The notes beneath the pieces are model-generated. The model saw nothing but the letters and a program-made list of their open reading frames with translations, had not been told where the DNA came from and searched no databases. Positions 55,494 to 64,000 of a stretch of 64,000 nucleotides of DNA are shown in pieces. The first letter of the stretch is position 1. Each line of letters opens with the position of its first letter. The translations under genes and the position numbers were made by a program. This DNA comes from Cohnella cholangitidis (GTDB lineage: Bacteria > Bacillota > Bacilli > Paenibacillales > Paenibacillaceae): the NCBI RefSeq assembly GCF_014107495.1, contig NZ_CP041969.1, forward strand, positions 4,885,501 to 4,949,500, in the 5' to 3' direction.

Positions 55494-56189
55494 TTAAAGT
55501 TTCGCGTTGAATTTGTATCCGACGCCTCTAACGGTATGTATATAGCGTGGTTGGCGGGGGTTCTCTTCGATTTTTTGCCGCAAAGTATAAATGTGAACCA
55601 TGACGGTTCTTATGTCGCTTAGCTTAGTGTCATTCCATATCAGTTCATACAAAGTTTCGGAAGGATATACGCGATTCGGGCTTTTGGCGAGTATTTCCAG
55701 GAGTTTAAACTCTTTCGGCGATAGCGTAACTTGCAGGCCATAGGAACGGATGCTCTGGGTTAGCAAATCGATCTCCAGATCAGGGAACAGTAACAGATGA
55801 CGCTGGTTAATCGGGAATGCGCGTCTGTCTCTGCGAATGAGCGCTTTGATTCGGGCGAGAAGAATATCCATGTTGAACGGCTTGGATATGAAATCGTCGC
55901 CCCCTGAGCTAAGAGCGGAAATGTTGATGCTATCGTCGTTATGGCGGCTCATGAAGAGGATGGGGATATCGCTGAATTTACGAATGTCGATGCACAGGGC
56001 AAAGTTAGATTCGCAGGGAGTCGGTATATCTAGAGCAATCAGCGCCGGGTGATGGAAGCGCAATAGATCCATTGCTTGTTGATCTTGATAGGACGAGTTG
56101 ATGACTTCATATCCTTGTCGGGTTAGGAATTGAGCTAGATGCATGCGGAGTTTAACGTCATCATCGATAATGATGATCTTATCTCGCAC
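55494..56189 (-). CDS. OmpR-like response regulator, orphan, atypical receiver
   Basis: 231 residues. Winged-helix C-terminus is normal (LSPKEFKLLEILAKSPN, VMVHIYTLRQKIEENP, VRGVGYKFN). The receiver keeps the N-terminal IDDD and D54 (IALDIP) and the switch Lys (SKPFN), but after D54 the usual MMPGxxG is IPTPCESN, so the loop glycine is absent, and SRHND replaces the usual (S/T)A. No kinase gene is adjacent. It lies directly upstream of and in the same direction as the amylase. GTG start with AAAGGAGG nine bases away. It may be phosphorylated by a distant kinase or act without phosphorylation. Confidence 0.9.
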   Translation of the reverse strand: MRDKIIIIDDDVKLRMHLAQFLTRQGYEVINSSYQDQQAMDLLRFHHPALIALDIPTPCESNFALCIDIRKFSDIPILFMSRHNDDSINISALSSGGDDFISKPFNMDILLARIKALIRRDRRAFPINQRHLLLFPDLEIDLLTQSIRSYGLQVTLSPKEFKLLEILAKSPNRVYPSETLYELIWNDTKLSDIRTVMVHIYTLRQKIEENPRQPRYIHTVRGVGYKFNAKL

Positions 56190-56437
56190 GGAGTATTTCC
56201 TCCTTTGACGTAGTTTTGAAACCGGTTTCCTGAATTACATCTATCATTAATAGGTTTGCCTAGCTTGTCAATGAGTCCCAATTCGTAAATTTAATCGTTC
56301 AAGCATTGTCGATTGATTGGATGAAAGGGCGGCTTCTTTTTTGGGCGTCACGAAAGTGTTATATAGGTCACCGTAGTATGTAGATGGGCATTCGCGGGCG
56401 GAACTATAATAAATAGGGATCATTATGGAGAGAAGGA

Positions 56438-57151
56438 ATGCGCATGACCAGCAGTGGATCTATTAATGGAAAATGGGCGCTTGTAACGGGCGCTAGCCGA
56501 GGAATAGGGAGGCAAATCGCGTTAGGACTGGCCGGACAGGGCTGCAATGTCATCGTTCATGCTCGTAAATTAGAACACGCCGCCGACACGGTGGCGATGG
56601 TGCAACGATATGGGGTACATACCCACTCGGTCGAAGGAGATCTCTCGTCGCCGGAAGAGACCAATCGCTTGATTCAGTCCGTACTTATTCGGTTTGACGG
56701 AGTGGATATTTTGTATAATAACGCGGCCATCAGCACCCCGCCGAAACCGATCGGCGAGTTCGCGCAAGAGGAATGGAAGAAGTTGTTCCAGGTAAACTTC
56801 TATAGCCTGATTATGTTATGCAACGCTTTTGCTCCTGGGATGGTCAAGCAAGGCTACGGTCGCATCGTCAATCTCACTTCCGGAATCAGAGACCAGCCCG
56901 AGCTCGCGCCATACGGCGCTTCGAAGGCAGCGGTAGACAAATACACGCAGGATTTGGCTTACTCGTTGCTGGACACGGGAGTTCTCGTCAATCGTTTGGA
57001 TCCGGGCTGGCTTCGAACCGAACTAGGGGGGAGCGGCGCCGATAACCACGTAAACACGGTGTTGCCCGGCGCTATTATGCCGATACTCCAAAACAACGAC
57101 GGAATGACTGGACGTTTGTTCCGCGCGCAGGATTATCGCGATACCATTTAA
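56438..57151 (+). CDS. Short-chain dehydrogenase/reductase (classical SDR)
   Basis: 237 residues, cytosolic NAD(P)-dependent oxidoreductase. The cofactor motif is VTGASRGIGRQ, followed by DILYNNAAIS, catalytic Ser in VNLTSGIRDQ and the active-site YGASK (Tyr and Lys). The N-terminal GGAG is seven bases from the ATG; a second ATG two codons in is equally possible. It precedes the 573-residue unknown protein by 19 bases, so they are likely co-transcribed. A TATAAT is present at 56405-56410 but no clear -35. Substrate unknown. Confidence 0.9.
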   Translation: MRMTSSGSINGKWALVTGASRGIGRQIALGLAGQGCNVIVHARKLEHAADTVAMVQRYGVHTHSVEGDLSSPEETNRLIQSVLIRFDGVDILYNNAAISTPPKPIGEFAQEEWKKLFQVNFYSLIMLCNAFAPGMVKQGYGRIVNLTSGIRDQPELAPYGASKAAVDKYTQDLAYSLLDTGVLVNRLDPGWLRTELGGSGADNHVNTVLPGAIMPILQNNDGMTGRLFRAQDYRDTI

Positions 57152-57170
57152 CGAAAAGGGGAAATCCACA

Positions 57171-58892
57171 ATGATACGACAGTACGAGAATTTCAAGCTT
57201 GCTCTCTATTGCCCTGCCCCCGATCTCGCCAACATCCCGGAAGATAGCCTGAGCGAAGACATGAGCTTCTTGGAGAAGCATCTTAAGCTGTCCAAAGTTT
57301 ACATCGAGAATCATCGCGGCGACATTAGCCTTTCCAAGGAACGTCTGACGGAGCTGAAGCGCTTCTTCGAGAAGCGCGGCATTCAGACCGCCGGCGGAAT
57401 TACGCCGACGTTGCCCGCGTCCTATCGTCCGGGATATTCCCGTCTGTTCGGTTCGATATGCTATACCGATCCGGAATCGCGAAGCAAGTTTCAAGAGCAG
57501 GTCGAGACGGCCGCTTCCGTATTCGACGAAATCATATTCGATGATTTCTTCTTCACGAATTGCGCTTGCGACGATTGCTTGGAGCGTAAAGGCGATAGTA
57601 CTTGGGAACGATTTCGCTTGGAACTTATGGTAGACGTTTCCGTTAACTTAATTAGAATACCGGCTAAGGCGATCAATCCTGAAGTCAAGCTAGTCATTAA
57701 ATATCCGAACTGGATCGAATCCTATCAAGCAACCGGCTACAACACCGAAGAGCAGCCCGCCATTTTCGACGGCATCTATACCGGTACCGAGACTCGTAAT
57801 CCCGCGAACAGCCAGCAGAGGATTCCCCGTTATGCTTCTTACTCGTTGCTACGTTGGATGGAGCGCTTGAAGCCCGGAGCTAACGGAGGAGGTTGGTTCG
57901 ACAGCTTGGACTGCACTTACGTCGATTACTATCTGGAGCAAGCGAATTTAACGGTATTCGGCAAAGCCAAGGAGCTTACGCTGTTCTGTTACGGACTATT
58001 GAAGGACTCCGTGTATGTCCCCGCTCTTGGTTTCCAATTAGATAAATTGGACATGGTGGCCGGGGAGATCGGTAATCCGATCGGGCTTAAAGTTTACGAT
58101 CCCCACCATGCCAGAGGAGAGGACCATCTCGTCAACTACTTGGGCATGCTCGGCCTGCCTTTAGAGCCGTCTCCTCGTTTTCCCGAGCCGGGAGAAGATG
58201 ATAAGGTGCTTGTAACGGCGGCGTCCGCTCAAGACGACGAAATAATCGGCAAAATAAAAAGCTACGTTCAAGCAGGCGGTCAAGTGGTCATGACATCGGG
58301 GTTTGTCGAAGCGATGCAAGGACGGGGAATCGAGCATTTAACGACTCTCCGTCCGAATGGCAAGAAAATATCGATCGGTCGTTACGGCGCGCTAACCGAT
58401 TCTTGCACGTTCCGGGACTTTGCGGACGGGGAAGCGATAAGTTATCCGGTGTTCGATTACTCCACGAACGGGACTTGGCAGCGTATAGTCGGTTTTAACG
58501 GAGACAACAACATACCGATTCTCATGTACGATCATTATGGGAAAGGCACGCTATACACGCTCGTTATTCCGGATAACTTCGCGGATTTGGCTAAGCTTCC
58601 GGTTCCGATTCTTAACGAGCTTCGCGAAACGTTAGCGGATCACCTGCCAATGCAGCTGGAGGGTAAGGCTGGGGCAAGTCTTTTCCTTTATGAGAATAGT
58701 ACGTTTATCTTAGAGTCGTTCCGTACGGATCCTGAATCATGGTGGATCGGCATTCCGGCAAGATGTCGGTTGATCCCGCTTGCGGGCGCGCGTCCTCCGC
58801 GCTTATATCGCCACAACGCAGAGACCGGGAACACGGAATGGGAAATCCGCTTAAGCCCCGGATCGTATTCGGCTTTTCGAATCGTCGAATAG
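57171..58892 (+). CDS. Unrecognised cytosolic protein, possible glycoside-hydrolase-like barrel
   Basis: 573 residues, no signal peptide. I do not recognise the family. The N-terminal about 330 residues read like a TIM barrel (FKLALYCPAP, KVYIENHRGD, GIQTAGGITPTLP, DEIIFDDFFFTNCACDDC, VKLVIKYPNW, IFDGIYTGTET, GGWFDSLDC, ELTLFCYGLL), with acidic residues at strand ends as in glycosidases and an unusual FFFTNCACDDCLERKG segment that could bind a metal. Residues about 345-470 look like a class-I-amidotransferase-like flavodoxin domain (DKVLVTAAS, GGQVVMTSGF), as found after many retaining glycosidase barrels, and a small beta domain ends the protein. Good ribosome site AAAGGGGAAA before ATG. Downstream of the SDR and upstream of a sugar-sensing operon. 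Confidence 0.7.
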   Translation: MIRQYENFKLALYCPAPDLANIPEDSLSEDMSFLEKHLKLSKVYIENHRGDISLSKERLTELKRFFEKRGIQTAGGITPTLPASYRPGYSRLFGSICYTDPESRSKFQEQVETAASVFDEIIFDDFFFTNCACDDCLERKGDSTWERFRLELMVDVSVNLIRIPAKAINPEVKLVIKYPNWIESYQATGYNTEEQPAIFDGIYTGTETRNPANSQQRIPRYASYSLLRWMERLKPGANGGGWFDSLDCTYVDYYLEQANLTVFGKAKELTLFCYGLLKDSVYVPALGFQLDKLDMVAGEIGNPIGLKVYDPHHARGEDHLVNYLGMLGLPLEPSPRFPEPGEDDKVLVTAASAQDDEIIGKIKSYVQAGGQVVMTSGFVEAMQGRGIEHLTTLRPNGKKISIGRYGALTDSCTFRDFADGEAISYPVFDYSTNGTWQRIVGFNGDNNIPILMYDHYGKGTLYTLVIPDNFADLAKLPVPILNELRETLADHLPMQLEGKAGASLFLYENSTFILESFRTDPESWWIGIPARCRLIPLAGARPPRLYRHNAETGNTEWEIRLSPGSYSAFRIVE

Positions 58893-58920
58893 ACAGGTTT
58901 ATAATCAGCGTAAAAGAGAG

Positions 58921-58949
58921 ACCGCTTACCGAGCGGTTTCTTTTTTTTC
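58921..58949 (+). terminator. Rho-independent terminator
   Basis: ACCGCT TACCG AGCGGT hairpin, extended by flanking GAGA/TTTC bases, followed by an eleven-base T-rich tract. It follows the 573-residue gene by about 30 bases. Confidence 0.85.
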
Positions 58950-59028
58950 TTTGTAAGCTAGCGAGTTATGAGGCATAATTGATAATGTTATAGCGCTTAT
59001 ACTTTTGAGTGCGGCAGGAGGAACTCCA

Positions 59029-60654
59029 ATGTACAAAGCCATCATCGTCGACGACGAGGCGGTAGTCCGGAACGGATTAAAAAACACGATCGACTGGAAG
59101 GAGCACGGCTTTGAATTAATAGGAGATTACGCGAATGGCCGGGAGGCTTGGGAAGCGATCGAGCAGCATCGGCCGGAGCTGGTCATCTCGGACATCAGCA
59201 TGCCCTTCATGGATGGATTGGAGTTAGCCGGGTTAATATCCGCTCAGTATCCCTATATCAAGATTATCATTTTAACTGGTTTCGACGAGTTTGAATACGC
59301 GCAACAAGCGATCCGGTTAAAAGTGTCGGATTTTATTTTGAAGCCGATCACCGCCCAAGAAATTCGCGCATTGCTCAACCGCGTCAAAGCGGAAATGGAC
59401 GAAGAAACGAAACGTCGCGAGGATTTAAGCCGGCTTACGAGCCAGCTCAACCAGAGCCTTCCGCTGCTCAAAGAGCGGTTTCTAGAACGGCTTGTAGCCG
59501 TAGGGCTTGGCAGAGCGGAGATCGCGGAGCGGTTCGCGTATTTCGGCATTCCTCCTATTTCGCCGCTCTATCTCGTCATGGTAGTCGATATCGACGATTT
59601 CGGGGATCGGGAGCTTCTCTCGTACGAACACGATGCCGAGTTTTTGCGCTTTGCGGCTTTTGATATTTTCAAAGAAACGCTCGAAGGCGATACCGCCCTC
59701 TTCTTTCGCACAAGGGAAGAGCGGCTTGTCGCGATCGTTTCCGGGCAGGACAACGAAAGCTTGCTGTATGAGCAGGTGTTCTCGCTTGCGGAGCAAGTTC
59801 GGTACCATATCGAGAAATATTTGAAATTCACGGTCACGATCGGCATCGGGCGAGCGTGCGCCAATGTCGAACAACTGCCGCTGTCTTATAAGAGTGCTTT
59901 GTCCGTGCTGGATTATCGGTTTTTACAAGGCAAGAACAGAGTGCTTAGCATTTTGGATATGGAAGGCAAATCTTCAAACCCAATGCCGCCCAATCTGGAT
60001 TGGGATCGCAAGCTCGCTTCCGCGGTGAAGACGGGGTCTATCCAGGACGCCTATCAATTGATCGAGAACGGGGTAGCCGAGCTCAAGCATTCGTTAGCCC
60101 CGATCGAAGCGTGTTTTCTCCAAATGCAGAAGGTCGTGCTTTCTCTGATGAATTCGATCCAGGAACTGGTCGTACATGACCAAGAAGCTTCGTTCGATCG
60201 GCAGATGAAGCTAATGGACGTGTACAAATTCAAAACGTTGGATGAAGTCGAAGCATGGTTAAAAGAAGTGGTGCATTCGGTTATTTCGATGATTGCGGAC
60301 AATCGCAGCCATCTAACGAATATGCAAATCCACCGCGCGGTAGAGTACATCGAAACGAATTACGCGAACGAGAAAATGTCGCTGCAGGACTTGTGCCGTT
60401 ACGTGCTCATGAGCACGAGTTATTTCAGCCTCGTGTTCAAGCAGCACACCGGGGAGACGTTCATCGAATATTTGACCGGGGTGCGAATCGGCAAGGCGAA
60501 GGAGCTGCTGCACAACACGACGCTTAAATTCTACGAGATCGCCGAACAAGTCGGGTATAAGGATCCGAACTATTTCAGCATTTTATTCAAGAAGCATACG
60601 GGCATGACGCCAAAGGATTACCGGGAAAAACAAATAAAGGAGAGCGGAGCCTAA
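59029..60654 (+). CDS. YesN-type response regulator, receiver plus AraC HTH
   Basis: About 541 residues. Receiver with IVDDEAV, D55 in VISDISMPFMDG and Lys in FILKPIT; long middle region with a GGDEF-like relic (FTVTIGIGRACANVEQLPLSYKSA resembles the YesN mid-domain); C-terminal AraC HTH (LMSTSYFSLVFKQHTG, GYKDPNYFSILFKKHTG, MTPKDYREK). ATG 59029 has AGGAGGA seven bases upstream. The cognate kinase begins one base after the stop codon. Confidence 0.94.
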   Translation: MYKAIIVDDEAVVRNGLKNTIDWKEHGFELIGDYANGREAWEAIEQHRPELVISDISMPFMDGLELAGLISAQYPYIKIIILTGFDEFEYAQQAIRLKVSDFILKPITAQEIRALLNRVKAEMDEETKRREDLSRLTSQLNQSLPLLKERFLERLVAVGLGRAEIAERFAYFGIPPISPLYLVMVVDIDDFGDRELLSYEHDAEFLRFAAFDIFKETLEGDTALFFRTREERLVAIVSGQDNESLLYEQVFSLAEQVRYHIEKYLKFTVTIGIGRACANVEQLPLSYKSALSVLDYRFLQGKNRVLSILDMEGKSSNPMPPNLDWDRKLASAVKTGSIQDAYQLIENGVAELKHSLAPIEACFLQMQKVVLSLMNSIQELVVHDQEASFDRQMKLMDVYKFKTLDEVEAWLKEVVHSVISMIADNRSHLTNMQIHRAVEYIETNYANEKMSLQDLCRYVLMSTSYFSLVFKQHTGETFIEYLTGVRIGKAKELLHNTTLKFYEIAEQVGYKDPNYFSILFKKHTGMTPKDYREKQIKESGA

Positions 60655-60655
60655 A

Positions 60656-62446
60656 ATGCCAAGAGACCGCGCTATCCGCATTCCGTTGTTTCCTTTGAAA
60701 AGCATACAGTCGAATATATCATTGGCGTTTTCTCTATTAATATTGGCGGCGATCGTTCTGACGAGCTTGGTTAGCTACCAGGTGTCCGTGGATGCCGTCG
60801 AGAGAAACTCCAAAGGGTATATCGAGGAAATCATTAAGCAAGTGAATATGAACATCCAATCCTACGTCGATAACATGGAAAATATATCTTTGCTCGCTAT
60901 GACCAACAAAGACGTTAAGTATTATATTTCCGATAACAGCTTCATTAGCCCGGAAAATCGCCGTACGTACGAGAAACGGATTTCCGACTTGTTTCAGGCG
61001 ATCCTGTATACCCGCAACGACATTGCGTCCATTATGGTGTTCGGATATAACGGACGTTTCGTCTCGGACAGGCGTATAACGAACTTGAATCCGAACGCGA
61101 ATCTGCAGGAGCAGGCCTGGTATAAGATGGCCAAGAGCGAAGGCGGCAAATCCGTAATATCCGCTCCTCACGTACAGAATATTATTCAGAACGAATACCG
61201 CTGGGTCGTATCGTTGAGCCGGGAGCTTAAGAGCACGGACGGCATTACCGCGGAAGGCGTGTTTCTCGTCGACCTGAACCTGAGCGTCATCAACGACATC
61301 TGCAGCAATATTAATTTGGGCAAGAAGGGCTACCTTTTTATCGTCGACAATAACGGCAACATCGTCTACCATCCGCAGCAGCAACTGATCGACAGCAAGC
61401 TTCGCAAAGAACGGATTTCGGATGTGGTTCAAGCATCAAGCGGCAGCTCGTTCATCGCGAAAGACGGGGAAGGCAAACGAATCTATTCCGTTCAGGATAC
61501 GAATTTCGGTTGGAAAATCGCCGGGGTGGCTTTTACGGACGATTTGATCGCAAGCAAAGACGAACTAAGAAATTCCATCCTGCTCTATTCCTTATGCGGG
61601 TTGACGATCTCTTTGCTGATATCGGTTTGGCTGTCGCACCGTCTATCGAAACCTATCAAAGATTTGCAGTCGGACATGAAACAAGTGGAAAAAGGGAACT
61701 TCGATATTCAGACCGAGATCGGGGAGATGAACGAAATCGGGCAATTGGGCCGATCCTTTAATCTCATGGTCAGCCGGACGAAGTTTCTTATGGAGGAAAT
61801 GATTCATAATCAGGAGAATAAACGCAAGAGCGAACTTCTGCTGCTTCAATCGCAGATCAATCCGCATTTTTTATACAATACGCTGGATTCCATCGTGTGG
61901 ATGGCGGAGCAGAAGCAACACGAGGAAGTCGTGCTTATGACGTCCGCGTTGGCGAAGCTGTTCCGTGCCAGCATCACGAAGGATCAAGAACTCGTACCGA
62001 TCCGGGTAGAGATCGAACACATAACCAACTATTTGCTCATACAGAAGATGCGCTACGAAGAAGAGTTGGATTATGTCATCGATATCGACGAGTCCATCCT
62101 CTCCTATAAAACTCTTAAAATCTTGCTGCAGCCGTTCGTTGAAAATGCAATCTATCACGGCATTCGCAACATGTACGGAATAGAAGACGGACGGATTACG
62201 ATCCGCGGCAGAGAAGCGAATGAACAGATCGTATTCGAAGTCGAGGATAACGGGCTTGGGATGACGCCGGAACAGTTGGGGAAAATCCGCGTCAACGGTG
62301 AACAAGATACTCGCAACCAAGGGATCGGCATTCGTAACGTCAATGAACGGATCAAGCTTTATTTCGGCCATGATTACGGCATTCAAATTCGCAGCGAGAT
62401 CGAGGTAGGCACCTGCGTGACGATCACGATACCAAAATTGGAGTAG
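60656..62446 (+). CDS. YesM-type sensor histidine kinase with Cache-like sensor
   Basis: 596 residues. Helix at about 20-42; a 250-residue extracellular region of dCache type (RRTYEKRISDLFQAILYTRNDIASIMVFGYNG, KKGYLFIVDNNGNIVYHPQ); a second helix (ILLYSLCGLTISLLISVWL); HAMP; phospho-acceptor H404 in INPHFLYNTLDS; ATPase with VENAIYHGI, VEDNGLGM and GIGIRNVNER. It follows its regulator by one base and precedes a membrane-anchored sugar-binding protein by 13 bases, so a three-part sensor is likely. Confidence 0.95.
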   Translation: MPRDRAIRIPLFPLKSIQSNISLAFSLLILAAIVLTSLVSYQVSVDAVERNSKGYIEEIIKQVNMNIQSYVDNMENISLLAMTNKDVKYYISDNSFISPENRRTYEKRISDLFQAILYTRNDIASIMVFGYNGRFVSDRRITNLNPNANLQEQAWYKMAKSEGGKSVISAPHVQNIIQNEYRWVVSLSRELKSTDGITAEGVFLVDLNLSVINDICSNINLGKKGYLFIVDNNGNIVYHPQQQLIDSKLRKERISDVVQASSGSSFIAKDGEGKRIYSVQDTNFGWKIAGVAFTDDLIASKDELRNSILLYSLCGLTISLLISVWLSHRLSKPIKDLQSDMKQVEKGNFDIQTEIGEMNEIGQLGRSFNLMVSRTKFLMEEMIHNQENKRKSELLLLQSQINPHFLYNTLDSIVWMAEQKQHEEVVLMTSALAKLFRASITKDQELVPIRVEIEHITNYLLIQKMRYEEELDYVIDIDESILSYKTLKILLQPFVENAIYHGIRNMYGIEDGRITIRGREANEQIVFEVEDNGLGMTPEQLGKIRVNGEQDTRNQGIGIRNVNERIKLYFGHDYGIQIRSEIEVGTCVTITIPKLE

Positions 62447-62459
62447 AGGGAGCAGGCTC

Positions 62460-63446
62460 ATGCGCATGAGGAGGTTTAGAATCTGGTTGATCCTGTCCGT
62501 CTGTGTGGCAGCGATATATTCCATGTTTTATTACAAAATCTTTTCCGGCGTGTCGGATCGGGAGAAAAGCGTGACGGTTATTCTTAAGTCGCTTAACGTC
62601 CGCTTGGATTTCTGGCAAGCCGTGAATAAGGGCGCGGAAGCGGCGGCGAAGGAAATGGGAGTGGAGCTTAACGTAGTAGGTCCGCTTCAGGAGAATGACG
62701 CCAACGATCAGATTCGTATTCTGGAAGCTGCCGTCGAGGGCAAGCCCGATGCGATTGTGTTAGCTCCCATCATGAACGATCGGATGCCCGAGATCCTTTC
62801 CAGAGCAAGAAACGCCGGAATCGAGCTCGTTATCATCGATACGCCGCTGGAGTTGGTGCCGGTTCCCGTCCTGGTCTCTAACGACCATATAGAGGCGGGC
62901 ACTCTCGCGGGACGAACGACTGCTACCGCAACGAAAGGTCATCCGACCGTAGCGATCATAAGCGATGACGAGGACTCGAAAATTTCGTCGGAGAGATTAT
63001 CGGGGATTAAGCAAGCTTTGGATGCTTACCCGAACAGCGTTCTCGGAGTGTACTATGCGGACAATTCCGAAGACAAAGCCTACGAGATTGCCAAGCAGTT
63101 ACTGGCCGAAGACAAGCCGTTTAATGCTTTTATCACGTTGAACGAATCGGCGACGGTTGGCGTAGCCAGATTATTGCATGAGCAGAGAAGGGCAGGGGCC
63201 ATGTCCCTGATCGGATTTGACAGCTCGGTCGACGAGATTCAGTTGCTTGAAGCCGGCACGTTGAAGGCGGCAATCGTTCAGAAGCCTTTTAATATGGGGT
63301 ATTTAGGAGTAAAAACGGCGCTTAAACTCATAGATGGCGACAACGTCGACCCCATTACTTATATCGAATCGAACGTGATTACCAGAGAAAATATGTATAC
63401 CCCGGAAAACCAAAAGCTCTTGTTCCCGTTCATCAACAATAAGTAA
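62460..63446 (+). CDS. Membrane-anchored periplasmic-binding-type sugar sensor (RbsB-like)
   Basis: 328 residues. One N-terminal helix (IWLILSVCVAAIYSMFYY) with no lipobox or obvious cleavage site, so probably an uncleaved anchor. The rest is a type-1 periplasmic-binding fold (VTVILKSLNVRLDFWQAV, DAIVLAPIMNDRMPEIL, ELVIIDTPL, SNDHIEAGTLAG, LIGFDSSVDEIQLLEAG). No ABC permease or ATPase of the ribose type follows. It is in one operon with the kinase and regulator, as in known three-component sensors where a binding protein presents the sugar to a LytS/YesM kinase. GGGAG precedes ATG 62460. Confidence 0.9.
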   Translation: MRMRRFRIWLILSVCVAAIYSMFYYKIFSGVSDREKSVTVILKSLNVRLDFWQAVNKGAEAAAKEMGVELNVVGPLQENDANDQIRILEAAVEGKPDAIVLAPIMNDRMPEILSRARNAGIELVIIDTPLELVPVPVLVSNDHIEAGTLAGRTTATATKGHPTVAIISDDEDSKISSERLSGIKQALDAYPNSVLGVYYADNSEDKAYEIAKQLLAEDKPFNAFITLNESATVGVARLLHEQRRAGAMSLIGFDSSVDEIQLLEAGTLKAAIVQKPFNMGYLGVKTALKLIDGDNVDPITYIESNVITRENMYTPENQKLLFPFINNK

Positions 63447-63476
63447 TTACCATTTGGAAGGAAGCGAATAGACCCA

Positions 63477-64000
63477 TGCAATCTAAGTTCCGCCACTCGA
63501 TCATACGATTCGGAGCCGTAACCGGTCTTCTCATTCCGTTAACGCTATCCGCTTGCATGAAATCAAGCACGGAGCCAACGGTCGCCCCGAAAGAAGAAAG
63601 GGCGTTAATTCGGTTTGTCGCATCCGAATACAGCACGGAGACGAAACCGCTCCTGGAGAAACTAGTGAAGGAATTCGAGTTGAAGAACCCTCTGATCGAC
63701 GTCGAGCTTCAAGTGGCGAATTGGGACATCCTTGACGGAATCTATACGACGATGATCAGCAAGAACCAACCGCCCGATTTGCTCAACACGAACGTATACG
63801 CCCATTTTGCGCAAGACGGCCATCTTAACAATTTCCGGGAAATCGTTTCTCCCGAATTAGCGAACAAGCTGTATCCTAATTTACTAGAAATGGATCGGAT
63901 AAACGAGACGCAATACGCCCTTCCTTACGTGGCTACGGTTCGGCAATTGTACTATAACAAGGAGCTGTTCCGGAAGGCAGGGATTACGGCTCCGCCTCAA
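63477..64000 (+). CDS. ABC sugar-binding lipoprotein (3' partial)
   Basis: The reading frame starts at ATG 63477 (AAGGAAGCGA upstream) and is open to the end of the window: 174 codons. A signal peptide with lipobox TLSAC (Cys about residue 26) is followed by a family-1 binding fold (LIRFVASEYSTETKPLLEKL, VANWDILDGIYTTMISKNQPPDLL, ALPYVATVRQLYYNKELF). It is 30 bases after the sugar-sensor gene, so it probably begins the importer operon controlled by that sensory set; permeases are expected beyond the window. Confidence 0.9.

Noticed and set aside
1-64000. CRISPR array, tRNA or rRNA genes, insertion sequences, prophage
   Set aside because: I saw no spaced identical short repeats, no tRNA-like cloverleaf, no rRNA stretches and no transposase or phage structural frames.

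Overview
The window looks like a chromosomal segment of a Paenibacillaceae bacterium (Cohnella or Paenibacillus type). This is inferred from gene content: many YesM/YesN-type two-component pairs beside ABC sugar importers, multi-modular secreted polysaccharidases, the sporulation protein YhbH, and strong AGGAGG ribosome binding sites. I see no rRNA, tRNA, CRISPR array, insertion sequence or prophage.

Layout. 1-16.5 kb (+ strand): the end of a sensor kinase and its AraC-type regulator; a 1634-residue secreted GLUG/fibronectin/malectin-like protein; then a second kinase-regulator pair followed by a sugar-importer operon (binding protein, a TIM-barrel protein of unknown role, two permeases, a flavin oxidoreductase). 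16.5-21 kb: an OmpR-type two-component pair divergent from a small membrane protein, then an SGNH hydrolase, an NAD(P)-binding protein and a DUF2306 membrane protein. 21-24 kb: an AraC regulator divergent from a GH127 arabinofuranosidase. 24.1-35.5 kb: a peptidoglycan amino-sugar salvage region with murQ, nagZ, a GNAT enzyme, a murR-like RpiR regulator, an ABC importer, anmK, namZ and a murK-like kinase. It has no PTS transporter, and its NagZ and NamZ lack signal peptides. 35.6-38.6 kb: a KAP-type NTPase. 38.6-39.8 kb: yhbH. 40.2-46.2 kb: a galactomannan pair (secreted GH26 mannanase, GH36 alpha-galactosidase) plus an AraC regulator. 46.2-50.5 kb: sbcD-sbcC. 50.5-56.2 kb: a very large secreted GH13 amylase and an OmpR-like orphan regulator. 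56.4-64 kb: a short-chain dehydrogenase, an unrecognised 573-residue protein, a regulator-kinase-binding-protein sensory set, and the start of another ABC binding lipoprotein.

The common theme is scavenging of plant polysaccharide, starch and cell-wall sugars. Secreted enzymes cut the polymers, lipoprotein-dependent ABC importers take up the products, cytosolic hydrolases finish them, and local AraC, RpiR or two-component regulators control each set.

Data quality. Six otherwise intact-looking genes (nagZ, murQ, an ABC permease, the murK-like kinase, an AraC regulator, and sbcC twice) are broken by seven frameshifts. Each is repaired by adding one G or C to a G/C run. This looks more like a sequence-level artefact than seven independent gene deaths, so I annotate the full repaired spans and mark them as frameshifted.
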